Assembly: GCF_000335475.2 (NCBI RefSeq)
Contig: NZ_ANAH02000001.1
Coordinates: 806,001 to 870,000 of the forward strand
DNA length: 64,000 bases
DNA from: Cystobacter fuscus DSM 2262
Lineage (GTDB): Bacteria > Myxococcota > Myxococcia > Myxococcales > Myxococcaceae
Direction: 5' to 3'
Shown: positions 13,943 through 23,355 of the stretch, piece after piece
Position numbering within the stretch: position 1 is the first letter of the stretch
Layout: every line of letters begins with the position of its first letter
Translations under genes and position numbers: made by a program
Notes under the pieces: generated by a model
Told to the model about the DNA's origin: nothing
Seen by the model: the letters and a program-made list of their open reading frames with translations, nothing else
Databases searched by the model: none

Positions 13943-14233
13943 ATGGACTGCACCCGCTGTGGCGCCTGCTGCGTGGCGCCCGACATCGCCGCGCTCGACA
14001 AGCCCCTGGGCCTGCGCTGCCCGCACCTCGGCGCCGACAACCTGTGCACCGTCTACGAGCGGCGCCCCCAGGTGTGCCGCGACTACCAGCCCGACGCGGT
14101 GTGCCGCCTCATCGAGGCCCCCACGCTCGAGGAGCGCGTGCACAAATACCTCGCCCTCTTCGAGCTGACGGCCGAGGCCGACGACGTGCGCCAGCGCGGT
14201 TGTTACTCGATGCGTCACGCCCGCCGCGGGTGA
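13943..14233 (+). CDS. YkgJ-family cysteine-cluster protein
   Basis: A 96-residue protein opening with MDCTRCGACC, the N-terminal cysteine cluster of the YkgJ/UPF0153 family. Further conserved cysteines lie in LRCPHL, LCTVYERRPQVCRDY and CYSM. These proteins are predicted to bind zinc or an Fe-S cluster, and their reaction is unknown. The ATG at 13943 was chosen because the family begins almost directly with the Cys cluster; an upstream start at 13886 lies inside the terminator hairpin. A second, longer member of the same broad family is at 46218. The alpha/beta hydrolase gene follows after 13 bp, so the two may be co-transcribed. Confidence 0.85.
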   Translation: MDCTRCGACCVAPDIAALDKPLGLRCPHLGADNLCTVYERRPQVCRDYQPDAVCRLIEAPTLEERVHKYLALFELTAEADDVRQRGCYSMRHARRG

Positions 14234-14246
14234 TATCTGCCCGTCC

Positions 14247-15215
14247 GTGTCCTTCCAACCCACCGAGCCCTTCGCTCCCGCGCGCTTCCTCGCGTCCCCC
14301 CACGCGCAGACCATCTACGCCTCGCTCGTGCGCCCCACGCACGCCCCGCCCCTCAAGCGCGAGCGCTGGGAGCTGCCCGATGGGGACTTCGTCAACCTCG
14401 ACTCCTTCGACGGGCCCCCGGGCGCCCCCCACCTCGTGGCCCTGCATGGCCTGGAGGGCTCCTCGCGCTCGGGCTACATGAACGTCACCCTCACCGGTGC
14501 CCAGCAGCTCGGTTGGGGCGCCACCGCCCTCAACTTCCGCTCCTGCGGCGGGGAGACCAACCGGCTCGCGCGCTCCTACCACTCGGGTGACATCGAGGAC
14601 GCGCTGTCGGTGATGCGGCACCTGCGCCAGCGCCACACCGGCCCGCTCTACGCGGTGGGCTTCTCGCTCGGCGCCAACGTGCTCTTGCGGCTGCTCGAGG
14701 ACACCGGGGACGACGCGCCCGTGGACGCCGCCGCCGCCGTGAGCGCGCCCTACGACTTGAGCATCTGCTCGAAGGCGATCGACGGGCCCGGGCCCTTCCA
14801 GAAGCTCTACCGCGACCGCTTCCTGCGCACCCTCAAGCAGAAGGCCCGCGAGAAGCTGCGCCTGTTCCCCGGCGCCTTCGACGGCGAGGCCCTGGAGCGC
14901 GCCCTCACCCTGCGCGCCTTCGACGACGCCGTCACCGCGCCGCTGCATGGCTTCCGCGACGCGGCCCACTACTACGAGGTGTCCTCTTCCGGCCCCCAGC
15001 TCCACGCCATCCGCCGCCCCACCCTGCTCTTGAGCGCCGAGGATGATCCCATCATCCCCGCCTCGACGATTCCCAAGGACGTGTCCGGCAACCCCCACCT
15101 GCACCGCGTGGTGACCGCCCAGGGCGGCCACGTCGGCTTCGTCGCCGGCGGCGCCCTCACCCCCCGCTTCTGGGGTGAAGCCCAGGTGCTGGCCTTCCTG
15201 TCCGCGCGAAAATGA
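14247..15215 (+). CDS. YheT-like alpha/beta hydrolase
   Basis: A 322-residue alpha/beta-fold hydrolase of the YheT/ABHD1-3 type. The oxyanion region is LHGLEGSSRSGYM, the nucleophile elbow is GFSLGAN with S140, the acid is one of the aspartates in SAEDDPIIPAS (about 266-267), and the base is H295 in QGGHVGF. The N-terminal SPHAQTIYASL segment is also characteristic of this family. Related bacterial enzymes are thought to be carboxylesterases, but substrates are unknown. The start is GTG, 13 bp after the Cys-cluster gene, with no strong ribosome binding site. Confidence 0.88.
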   Translation: MSFQPTEPFAPARFLASPHAQTIYASLVRPTHAPPLKRERWELPDGDFVNLDSFDGPPGAPHLVALHGLEGSSRSGYMNVTLTGAQQLGWGATALNFRSCGGETNRLARSYHSGDIEDALSVMRHLRQRHTGPLYAVGFSLGANVLLRLLEDTGDDAPVDAAAAVSAPYDLSICSKAIDGPGPFQKLYRDRFLRTLKQKAREKLRLFPGAFDGEALERALTLRAFDDAVTAPLHGFRDAAHYYEVSSSGPQLHAIRRPTLLLSAEDDPIIPASTIPKDVSGNPHLHRVVTAQGGHVGFVAGGALTPRFWGEAQVLAFLSARK

Positions 15216-15558
15216 AGCAGCCCGACCGGCCCCCACCGGTCGAGCTCCCCCTCGGGCCCCCCTCCCTCCCGACCCCCCTTCTTCCCCCCCGTGACGGCCT
15301 GGTCCCCCCTTCCAGGCCCTCCCGTCACGAGCTCCCCTCCCGGGGCCGCGTCCCCCTACCCGCGCGGCCCCGTCCCCCCGCTCGCGACAGGAAGCCTTAG
15401 CAGCCGCCGTGCCGAGCCCACGCGGCGGGCGCGCCCTCGACTTTTCAAGGGGTTGGCGCCACGGCCTCGAGGACGAGGGAACGCGTCGGCCCTCGGAGGG
15501 AAAACTTCTTCCCTCTTCGGAGCGCGGCCTTCTCCCCGTCTCGCGTCAGGCGGCGGGC
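15216..15558. other. Convergent intergenic region with C-rich/G-rich tract
   Basis: No gene is seen between the convergent hydrolase and receiver-like genes. The top strand is strongly pyrimidine-biased. Between 15247 and 15290 it has six runs of C (lengths 5, 6, 3, 3, 6 and 7) separated by only one to five bases, apart from CTCGGG-type breaks at the left. The complementary strand is therefore a strong potential G-quadruplex. It lies in the direction of transcription out of the receiver-like gene and might assist termination. Confidence 0.5.
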
Positions 15559-15969
15559 TCAGGCCTCGCCGGTGGGAGGACGGAGGACACGCAGCAGGTG
15601 CTGGGCGAGCAGGTCGCGCGTGGCGCGTTGCAGCTCCCCGAGCAGGACGTGGAGTCCCTCGGCCGAGCCGTCCTGCTGCACGTCACGCACGCGCTCCTCG
15701 TGGCCGTCGAAGACCCGCAGGCGCCCGGGCACCAGGGTGATGAGGGGCTGACGCGGGTAGCGCCGCTTGAGCAGGCCCAGCATCAGCGGATGGTCCTCGT
15801 CCGGCCGGCGCGCGTCCACCACCACCAGGGCCGGCTCCTCCTCGGCGAGGGTGTCCAGCACCTCGTCCGCGTCCGACAGGGCGGTCACCCGCAGGTCGGG
15901 CTCCGCCAGGAGGCGGGACAGCAACTCCCGGGAGGGCCGATGGGGGCTGAGGATGACGAGGCGGCGCAT
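15559..15969 (-). CDS. Degenerate receiver-domain protein
   Basis: A 136-residue protein with the alpha/beta rhythm of a CheY-like receiver (RLVILSPHRPSRELLSRLL, then ALVVVDARRPDED). The presumed phospho-acceptor Asp is present at residue 52, four residues before Pro as in true receivers. The acidic pair expected after the first strand is replaced by Ser-Pro-His (8-10), and the conserved Lys after the fifth strand is replaced in LITLVPGRL. It is therefore probably not phosphorylated in the usual way. The C-terminal 45 residues form a helical extension with no recognised output domain. It is divergent from the XPB-like helicase gene, 256 bp away. Confidence 0.7.
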   Translation of the reverse strand: MRRLVILSPHRPSRELLSRLLAEPDLRVTALSDADEVLDTLAEEEPALVVVDARRPDEDHPLMLGLLKRRYPRQPLITLVPGRLRVFDGHEERVRDVQQDGSAEGLHVLLGELQRATRDLLAQHLLRVLRPPTGEA

Positions 15970-16225
15970 GAAGGCGCGCAGGCTAGAGGCTTCCGGGCAT
16001 GAAGAGGAGCCTCTCGACGCCTTCGTTCCGCCGTCGACCTCCGGTGTACACTCCCCTCCTCGCCCGGCGGGCGAGCCTGCGTGGGCCCTGGAGCCACCCC
16101 ACCCTACATCGTCCCGCCAGAGGGAGGCGCGTCCGCGCTCCCCGAGCAGCCAGCACGCGACTTGGAAGGTCCTATGCTGGCGTGGGTTCGTAAATCGGGT
16201 TACTCCGAACTTCCCCCCTCTGCCG

Positions 16226-17604
<1,379 letters not shown>

Positions 17605-17611
<7 letters not shown>

Positions 17612-18789
17612 CGCGCGAGCTGCTCCTCTTCCGCACGAGGGACGCGAAGCTGCGGCCTACCTTCGTCCGGCGCGACGAGCCGGCGCTGCTCGCGCTCGCG
17701 GACGAGCTCATCGCCAGCGTGGAGGCGGGGCGGGGCCACTCGCGCGACGAGGTGGAGGAGACCCTGGCGCTGCGGGCCGGCGCCCATGCGCGCCCCAAGG
17801 TGGCGCGGGGACTCGTGAAGCTGCTGGTGGACCGGATGCGCTTCGACGAGCCCGCCGAGGGGGCCGTGGAGGCGCGCGCGGCGGCCTTCCGGGAAGCGGC
17901 CCGGGTGCGGCTCGCCCTGCCCGCGGGCGCCTCCGTGGAGCACTACGAGGAGCGGCTCGCCGCGCTGCTGCCCAAGCCCCTGCCCGAGCTGCGCGAGGCC
18001 CTCTATGCCGACCTCCCAGGTCACCGCGCCCTGCTGGACTGGGAGGCGCTCGGCCCCGCGGAGCTGTTGGATCGCTACAACCTCGCGCTCGCCCAGGGCC
18101 CGCTGTTCGACGCGCGGCGGCTGACACTGCGGGCGCGGGCGCCGGAGCTGCTGCGGGTGCGCAAGGTGCTGCGCTGGCTCAAGTTCTGCCGGCTCGTGGC
18201 CGAGGTGCGGCGCGAGGGCGAGGACTGGATATTGGAGGTGGAGGGCCCAGGTGCCATGCTGTCGCTGCAGAAGAAGTACGGACTGCAGCTGGCGAGCTTC
18301 CTGTCGGTGGTGCCGGTGCTCACCCGCTGGCAGCTCACCGCCGCCCTTGAAACGCCCCGGCGCCGGGTGACGCTCGTGCTCGACGAGAAGGACCCCCTCG
18401 TGTCACCTCATGGGTCCGCGCTCGGACACATCCCCCCGGAGGTGGCATCGCTCGCCGAGGGCTTCGAGGACGCGGAGTGGGAGTTGGACCTGCTGCCCCT
18501 GCCACGCAACGTGGGAGCCACGGGCCTGTGTGTACCGGATGTCACCTTCCGCCACCGCCAGACGCGGCGCGAGGTGGCGCTGGAACTCTTCCATGCCTGG
18601 CACGCGGGCCCGCTGGCGCGGAGGTTGGAGGAGTTGCGCTCGCGGCCAGATGAGGGATTGTTGCTGGGAGTAGACCGAGCGCTCGCCAAGGGAACCCAGG
18701 AGCGCGAGACACTGGAGGCACACCCACAGGTGGTGCTCTTCCATGGTTTTCCATCGGCGAAGAAACTGCGCGCGAGGCTCTCCCCGTGA
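17605..18789 (+). CDS. Bax1-like nuclease (DUF790), partner of XPB helicase
   Basis: A 394-residue DUF790 protein. The N-terminus RELLLFRTRDAKLRPTFV is the hallmark of Bax1 (binds archaeal XPB). The C-terminal third contains the nuclease-like core VCVPDVTFRH...REVALELFHAW, where the Asp and the Glu in ALEL correspond to the PD-(D/E)xK-type metal site and the following FHAW matches the conserved G/H-F/A-W of the family. Archaeal Bax1 cuts branched DNA near ss/ds junctions together with XPB. The ATG lies inside the last codons of the helicase gene, so the two are translationally coupled and probably made as a complex. It converges with the XRE gene after 14 bp. Confidence 0.88.
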
Positions 18790-18803
18790 GACGACGCTGC
18801 TGC

Positions 18804-19178
18804 CTACCCGTGCTTCTGCCCCAGGTGCGCGGCCACCAGGCTCAGCACGCGCAGCGAGTTGCGATCCAACTGGCGGGCACGCCGCATGAGGCGGCGCAGC
18901 TCCGCGGGCTCACTGGCCTCGGGAGGCGGCGCGGGAGGTGTCCAGGAGGCGGGACCCTCGGCGGAGGCCAAGCCCAGGGCCTCGTCGGCGGACAGGGACA
19001 GCACGGCACACAGCTTGCGGAAGGTGGGGACGCTCGGAAGCATGTTTCCCCGCTCCAGGCGCCCGTACACCTCCGTGGCGATGCCGACTCGCTCCGCCAC
19101 GTCTTCCTGTGTGAGGTTGAGGCGCTGCCGGGCTGCGCGCGCGCACTCTCCCAGCCTGGTTGCCAGCTTTTTTGCCAT
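18804..19178 (-). CDS. XRE-family transcriptional regulator
   Basis: A 124-residue protein with a Cro/C1-type helix-turn-helix at about residues 12-66 (LNLTQEDVAERVGIATEVYGRLERGNMLPSV split over the recognition helices, with the usual TQEDVA and ERG landmarks). The C-terminal half is a short Pro-rich linker plus a Leu-rich helix, with no ligand-binding domain recognised. The ATG at 19178 was preferred to upstream GTG/TTG starts because the domain begins directly after it and a GGGAC precedes it. It is divergent from the pseudo-receiver gene at 19304 across a 125-bp gap that may contain an operator. Confidence 0.85.
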   Translation of the reverse strand: MAKKLATRLGECARAARQRLNLTQEDVAERVGIATEVYGRLERGNMLPSVPTFRKLCAVLSLSADEALGLASAEGPASWTPPAPPPEASEPAELRRLMRRARQLDRNSLRVLSLVAAHLGQKHG

Positions 19179-19303
19179 TGTCCCGGGACCCGAGTGGTTC
19201 ACCGGTGGCAATATGACTCGGGAGGTTGGTTTCCCAGGACGACTGGGGTAGTATGTCCGTCCGAGGACCCATCACGTTACATGCCCAGCCCGGGAGGTCC
19301 TGG

Positions 19304-19675
19304 ATGACCGCGGACGCCACGCCCTCCTATCTCTTCGTCGACGAGGATCCGCTCCAGCTCTCCGCGCTGCGCCGGCTCCTGCGGGACGTGCCCGGCACCA
19401 AGCGCTCGGCGACGAGCGCGGAGGAGGCGCTGCGCATGGCGGAGGAGGAGCCTCCCTCGGTCGTCATCGCCGCGTACATCCTGCCCGGTATGGATGGGTT
19501 GTCATTGATCGCGGCCTTGAGGAGCCGCACGCCTGGGGTGCTCTGCGGTCTGCACACCACGCAGCTGCCGGGACGCGACATCATTCCGCCCGGCATCACC
19601 ATCCTGCTCAAGCCCTGTCCTCCGGAGCGCCTGCGGGCCTTCCTGTTGTCGGGCTCGGGCGGCACGCCGAAGTGA
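19304..19675 (+). CDS. Pseudo-receiver (CheY-like) lacking the phospho-acceptor Asp
   Basis: A 123-residue stand-alone receiver fold. The acidic pocket VDED (13-15) and the C-terminal Lys (K103 in LLKPCPPE) are present, and the PGMDG motif follows strand three as usual. The phospho-acceptor position four residues before that Pro is Ala57 (VVIAAYILPGMDG), so canonical phosphorylation is not possible. Pseudo-receivers usually act as protein-protein or ligand-binding modules. A good GGAGGT ribosome binding site supports the ATG at 19304; an in-frame ATG at 19253 is less likely. The MbtH-like gene converges from the other side. Confidence 0.82.
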   Translation: MTADATPSYLFVDEDPLQLSALRRLLRDVPGTKRSATSAEEALRMAEEEPPSVVIAAYILPGMDGLSLIAALRSRTPGVLCGLHTTQLPGRDIIPPGITILLKPCPPERLRAFLLSGSGGTPK

Positions 19676-19694
19676 AGGGCCCCGGAGAGCCGCC

Positions 19695-19913
19695 TCAGGA
19701 CTTCTTGGCCGCCTCTTCCATCTTCTTGCGCAGGCTCAAGGGGCGCATGTCCGTCCACACCTCCTTGATGTACTCGAGGCACTCGGCCTTCTGCCCCTGC
19801 TTGCCGGCCTCCTTCCAACCCAGGGGAAGCTCGCGGTCCGCGGGCCAGATGGAGTACTGCTCCTCGTGGTTGACCACGACCTTGTAGACGGTGGTGTCTT
19901 CGGTGTCGCTCAT
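19695..19913 (-). CDS. MbtH-like protein
   Basis: A 72-residue protein with the full MbtH signature: [13 protein letters not shown], and [18 protein letters not shown]. The three family tryptophans are at 23, 33 and 53. MbtH-like proteins bind and activate adenylation domains of non-ribosomal peptide synthetases. None is encoded in this window, so it must serve a synthetase elsewhere or have another role. GGTGGA lies at the right distance from the ATG at 19913; the ATG at 19922 is too close to it. The lysine-rich C-terminal tail is longer than in many MbtH proteins. Confidence 0.92.
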   Translation of the reverse strand: MSDTEDTTVYKVVVNHEEQYSIWPADRELPLGWKEAGKQGQKAECLEYIKEVWTDMRPLSLRKKMEEAAKKS

Positions 19914-19946
19914 GCGATGCATTCCACCCCGCCGGACCGGCGGGGG

Positions 19947-22900
19947 TCAATGGCCACGTGAACCGCGCCGTGAAGTGGTGGGCACAACCTGTGGAGTCGG
20001 AAGGCGGGACTCGCGGGAGAGGGCCCGCGCGTACGCCAGGGCCACCCGGGTGAAGCGCGCGCCGGACAGGCCCGTCACGTACTGGCGGACCATGGCGCGC
20101 GTGGCGCCCACGTAGAAGAGGGCGCGGCGCGTGCGCTCGAGTTCCCGCTCCTGGCGTCCCGGCCGGCCCTCCATCCACGCCATGTCGTCCAGCGCGTCCA
20201 CGCCGCAGAAGAACACCACCGGGCTCTCGTGCCCCTTGCACGAGAAGGCCGTCGTCACCCGGAGGTAGTCCACCTTGCCCACGCTGAAGCCCGCCACGTC
20301 CTCGCCGCCCCGGCCTCCGAAGGCCACCGCCTTGAGGCCCTCGCGCTCGAGCGCCTCGGCCAGCCGCGCGGGCCGCACCGGCGCCACCACCAGCACGTCC
20401 GCGGGCCGCACGCCCTCGTGGGCTCGCAGCCGCTTCACCTCGCGCACCAGCCACGCCTCCTCCGCCTGGGGCGAGTCGAAGGCACGCACCACCGGCACCA
20501 GCCCCTCGCGCTCGCTGCTCTGCAGCCGGTACAGCCCGTCCACCCCCGCCACCGGCTCCTCCAACAGGCCCTGCTCGCGCAGCTCGCTGGCGCGCATGAA
20601 CTCGCGCATGCCGGGGTTGCCCACCCGGTGCAGCCCGAGCGGATCCAACACCACGTTGAAGGCCAGCTCGGACACCTGGCGCGTGGAGCGGAACGTCTCG
20701 CGCAGCACGCGCACCCGGCCGGTGAAGTCGAGCCCGTCCGGCAACTGCTGGCGCAGGGCCTCCACGGGGCTGTGGCCGTAGACGTTCTGCGAGTCGTCCG
20801 CGAAGAGCAGGAAGGCCTTGAGGGGAGCCCCGCCCTCGCGGGACAAGGGACGGGCGAGCCCGTAGAGGTGGGCGAGCTCCTGGGCGCTCAGGTCCTGCGC
20901 CTCGTCCACGAACACGGCGTCGAAGCTCTCCGGGGCATAGCCGCCCGTGCCCGTCATGTGCATGAGCGTCACACGGTGGAGCATGAACGAGGCACGCCGC
21001 CCGAGCCGCCGCCGCAGCGCCGCGTCCACCAGCCGCGTGAGCAGCGTGGTGAGCGCCTTGTTGAAGAAGGACACCAGCACGCGCGCCTCGGGGTGCTCGG
21101 CGAGGTAGCGCGCCACCCAGTGCGCCAGCACGTACGTCTTGCCGCTGCCCGCCACGCCCCGCACCAGGTGGTGCCCCTCGTCGAAGCGGCGCTCGAAGAG
21201 CGACACCTGCTCCTGCGTGAACAGGGGCCCCATCTCCTTGAGCGAGTCGATCTCCTGGCCCAGCGCCTCGGGCCGCCGCGCCGCGCGCGCGCGCACCCCC
21301 GGCATCACCAGCAGGGGCTGCAGCGCGAAGCGCGGCTCCAGGCGCGGCGCCACCGGGGTGAGCAGCTCCAGCAACTGCGAGGGAATGGCCGCCTCGGACT
21401 CGGCGCGCGAGGACAGGACGAAGAGGTACTCGCGCGCGCGGCTGGCCGCCACGTTGAGCATGGGTGTGAGCTCGCTCGGGGCGAAGGGGCGCCCGGCCGC
21501 CACCGTGTCCACCACCACCACGTCGTACTCGGTGCCCTGCTGCCGGTGGATGGTGGACGCCTGGAAGCGCGACTCGTGCCACCCCTTCTCCTCGGCCATC
21601 GCGCGCAGGAGCGCCGCCTGGGCCCGGTAGGGCGTCACCGCCAGCACCTTGAGGCCCGCCTTGAGCGCCGGCGCGGCGATGGCCATCACCAGCTCCGCCG
21701 AGAAGGGCCGCCGGTAGCCATGCCCCGAGTCCCCGCGCTCGTGGCACACCCGGCGCGCATCCCGCGTGGCCTCGTCCAGCACCACCCAGCACGCGCGCGC
21801 CGCCGGGAAGGCCTCCACCTTCTTGGGCTCCCGGGTGCGTGGCCCCTCGCCATCCTCCAACATGCCCGCGTAGCTGAAGTGGCTCACCACCGCGCCAATC
21901 TGCGGGTGCATGCGGTGCTGCGTGCGCAAGAGCAGCACGTGGGGCAGCTCCGCCGCCGCGCGCGCGTCCTCCAGGTGCGACAGGGGCGAGCTGCGCATCC
22001 ACGTCTGCACCGGCCGCTCCACCCCCTCCAGCGCCCGGCTCACCGGGCCAATCTGCTTGGGATCTCCCCCCAGCAACACCTTGCGCGCCAGCGGCGCGAG
22101 CAGCCCCACCGCCGCGCGCGACACCATGCCCGCCTCGTCCACCACCAGCCTGTCGAAGCGCTCGGCGCCCTCCAGCTCGGAGACGAGCCGCAGCGCCCGG
22201 TGCACGGTGAGCACCATGAGGGTGGCATAGCCCTCGCGCGCGACGAAGAGCGTCTCGTCGGTGAGCCCGTCGCGCACCTTGCGCAGCTCCGCCTTCACCA
22301 CCGCCAGGCGCGAGGACGAGGCCCCCTGGAGGTACTCCTCGCGCACGCGCTCCTCCATGTGCGCGATGCGCGCCGCGTGCTTCTGGTAGCTCGAGTCATG
22401 GAGCACGGCGGGAAAGGCCCGGGTGAGCTCCTGGCCCACGCCCAGGCCCCCGCGGAAGACGCGGCAGGTGGTGTCCGGCGCATGCAGGGCCCCGGCCTTG
22501 GACAGCATGCGCGCCACGCGCAGCGCGAGCGTGTCGGCGGCGCGGTTGGTGGGCGCCACCGCGAGGATGCGCTCGCCGGGATTGTTCTGCACGGCCTGGG
22601 CGAGCAGCCGCGCCATCGTCTCCGTCTTGCCCGTGCCCGGGGGGCCCCAGAGCAGGGCCCAGGGCTTGTCCCACAGGTGCTCGGGGCCCTGGCTGGGGCC
22701 GGTGCCATCGTCCGGAACGAGGCCGCGCACCCTCTCCAGGGCCTCGCGCACCCGGGGGCCCCGCGCGTCGTAGGCCTTCGAGGCCGCCAGCAGCGCCTCG
22801 GAGAAGTCATAGGGCTGGAAGGCCCAGCGCTCCGCGGAGAGCACCTCGGGCTTGATGTGGCCCAGCGAGCGCGTGGAGAGGAAGACGCGCCCCGTGGTCG

Positions 22901-23198
22901 GATCCAGGTGGACGATCTCCCCCACGAAGCGGCGCTCGTCCGGGAGGAAGCCGATGAGCTGACCGCCGCTCCAGCTCGGGTCCGCCGCGGGCAGGGGCGT
23001 CAGGCCGAGCATCGACTCGTCCTCCAGCCGCACGTCCACGGCGCCCTTGAGCATCACCCACCGGTACTGCGCGCGCTCGCTCTCCAGGGCGGACAGCAGC
23101 TCCTCCGGCAACACCGAGCGCACGACGAGATCGCCGGATTCGGCAGCGGCCGCCGGAGCGCGGGCCGGCGAGGTCTGTGCGGACTCTTTCCCCATCAT
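19947..23198 (-). CDS. Tandem SF1 helicase: UPF1-like plus UvrD-like in one protein
   Basis: A protein of about 1083 residues with two complete superfamily 1 motors. The N-terminal motor (about 150-650) is UPF1/IGHMBP2-like: Walker A GPPGTGKT (K191), Walker B VVDEAG, LLGGDPKQIGP, and motif VI NVAASRAREYL. The C-terminal motor (about 665-1060) is UvrD/Rep-like: Walker A GVAGSGKT (K687), VFVDEAQDLSAQE, FRSTRQVSELA, and motif VI RRALFYVGATRAM. A beta-rich region (about 45-130) precedes the first motor. It is predicted to translocate on nucleic acid, but substrate and polarity are unknown. The start is uncertain because no strong Shine-Dalgarno precedes 23198; ATG at 23279 is possible. It is divergent from a metallophosphoesterase-like gene. 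Confidence 0.88.
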   Translation of the reverse strand: MMGKESAQTSPARAPAAAAESGDLVVRSVLPEELLSALESERAQYRWVMLKGAVDVRLEDESMLGLTPLPAADPSWSGGQLIGFLPDERRFVGEIVHLDPTTGRVFLSTRSLGHIKPEVLSAERWAFQPYDFSEALLAASKAYDARGPRVREALERVRGLVPDDGTGPSQGPEHLWDKPWALLWGPPGTGKTETMARLLAQAVQNNPGERILAVAPTNRAADTLALRVARMLSKAGALHAPDTTCRVFRGGLGVGQELTRAFPAVLHDSSYQKHAARIAHMEERVREEYLQGASSSRLAVVKAELRKVRDGLTDETLFVAREGYATLMVLTVHRALRLVSELEGAERFDRLVVDEAGMVSRAAVGLLAPLARKVLLGGDPKQIGPVSRALEGVERPVQTWMRSSPLSHLEDARAAAELPHVLLLRTQHRMHPQIGAVVSHFSYAGMLEDGEGPRTREPKKVEAFPAARACWVVLDEATRDARRVCHERGDSGHGYRRPFSAELVMAIAAPALKAGLKVLAVTPYRAQAALLRAMAEEKGWHESRFQASTIHRQQGTEYDVVVVDTVAAGRPFAPSELTPMLNVAASRAREYLFVLSSRAESEAAIPSQLLELLTPVAPRLEPRFALQPLLVMPGVRARAARRPEALGQEIDSLKEMGPLFTQEQVSLFERRFDEGHHLVRGVAGSGKTYVLAHWVARYLAEHPEARVLVSFFNKALTTLLTRLVDAALRRRLGRRASFMLHRVTLMHMTGTGGYAPESFDAVFVDEAQDLSAQELAHLYGLARPLSREGGAPLKAFLLFADDSQNVYGHSPVEALRQQLPDGLDFTGRVRVLRETFRSTRQVSELAFNVVLDPLGLHRVGNPGMREFMRASELREQGLLEEPVAGVDGLYRLQSSEREGLVPVVRAFDSPQAEEAWLVREVKRLRAHEGVRPADVLVVAPVRPARLAEALEREGLKAVAFGGRGGEDVAGFSVGKVDYLRVTTAFSCKGHESPVVFFCGVDALDDMAWMEGRPGRQERELERTRRALFYVGATRAMVRQYVTGLSGARFTRVALAYARALSRESRLPTPQVVPTTSRRGSRGH

Positions 23199-23355
23199 GC
23201 GGGCCGGACGAGAAGGGGCCTCATGCTGCCTGGAGCAGGCGCGAAGGAAAAGCCACCTCGCCCGTCCTTCCCGGCGCATGGCTGGTTGCTTCCACCCCCC
23301 ACGAGAAACGGACCCCGGGCCGGAGCGTCCGTTACAGTGGATGGTACGGCCCCCC

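Noticed and set aside
15767-16225. Possible N-terminal extension of the XPB-like helicase
   Set aside because: The extra 153 codons overlap the receiver-like gene antisense and look like random Arg/Ser-rich translation; the ATG at 16226 gives family length.
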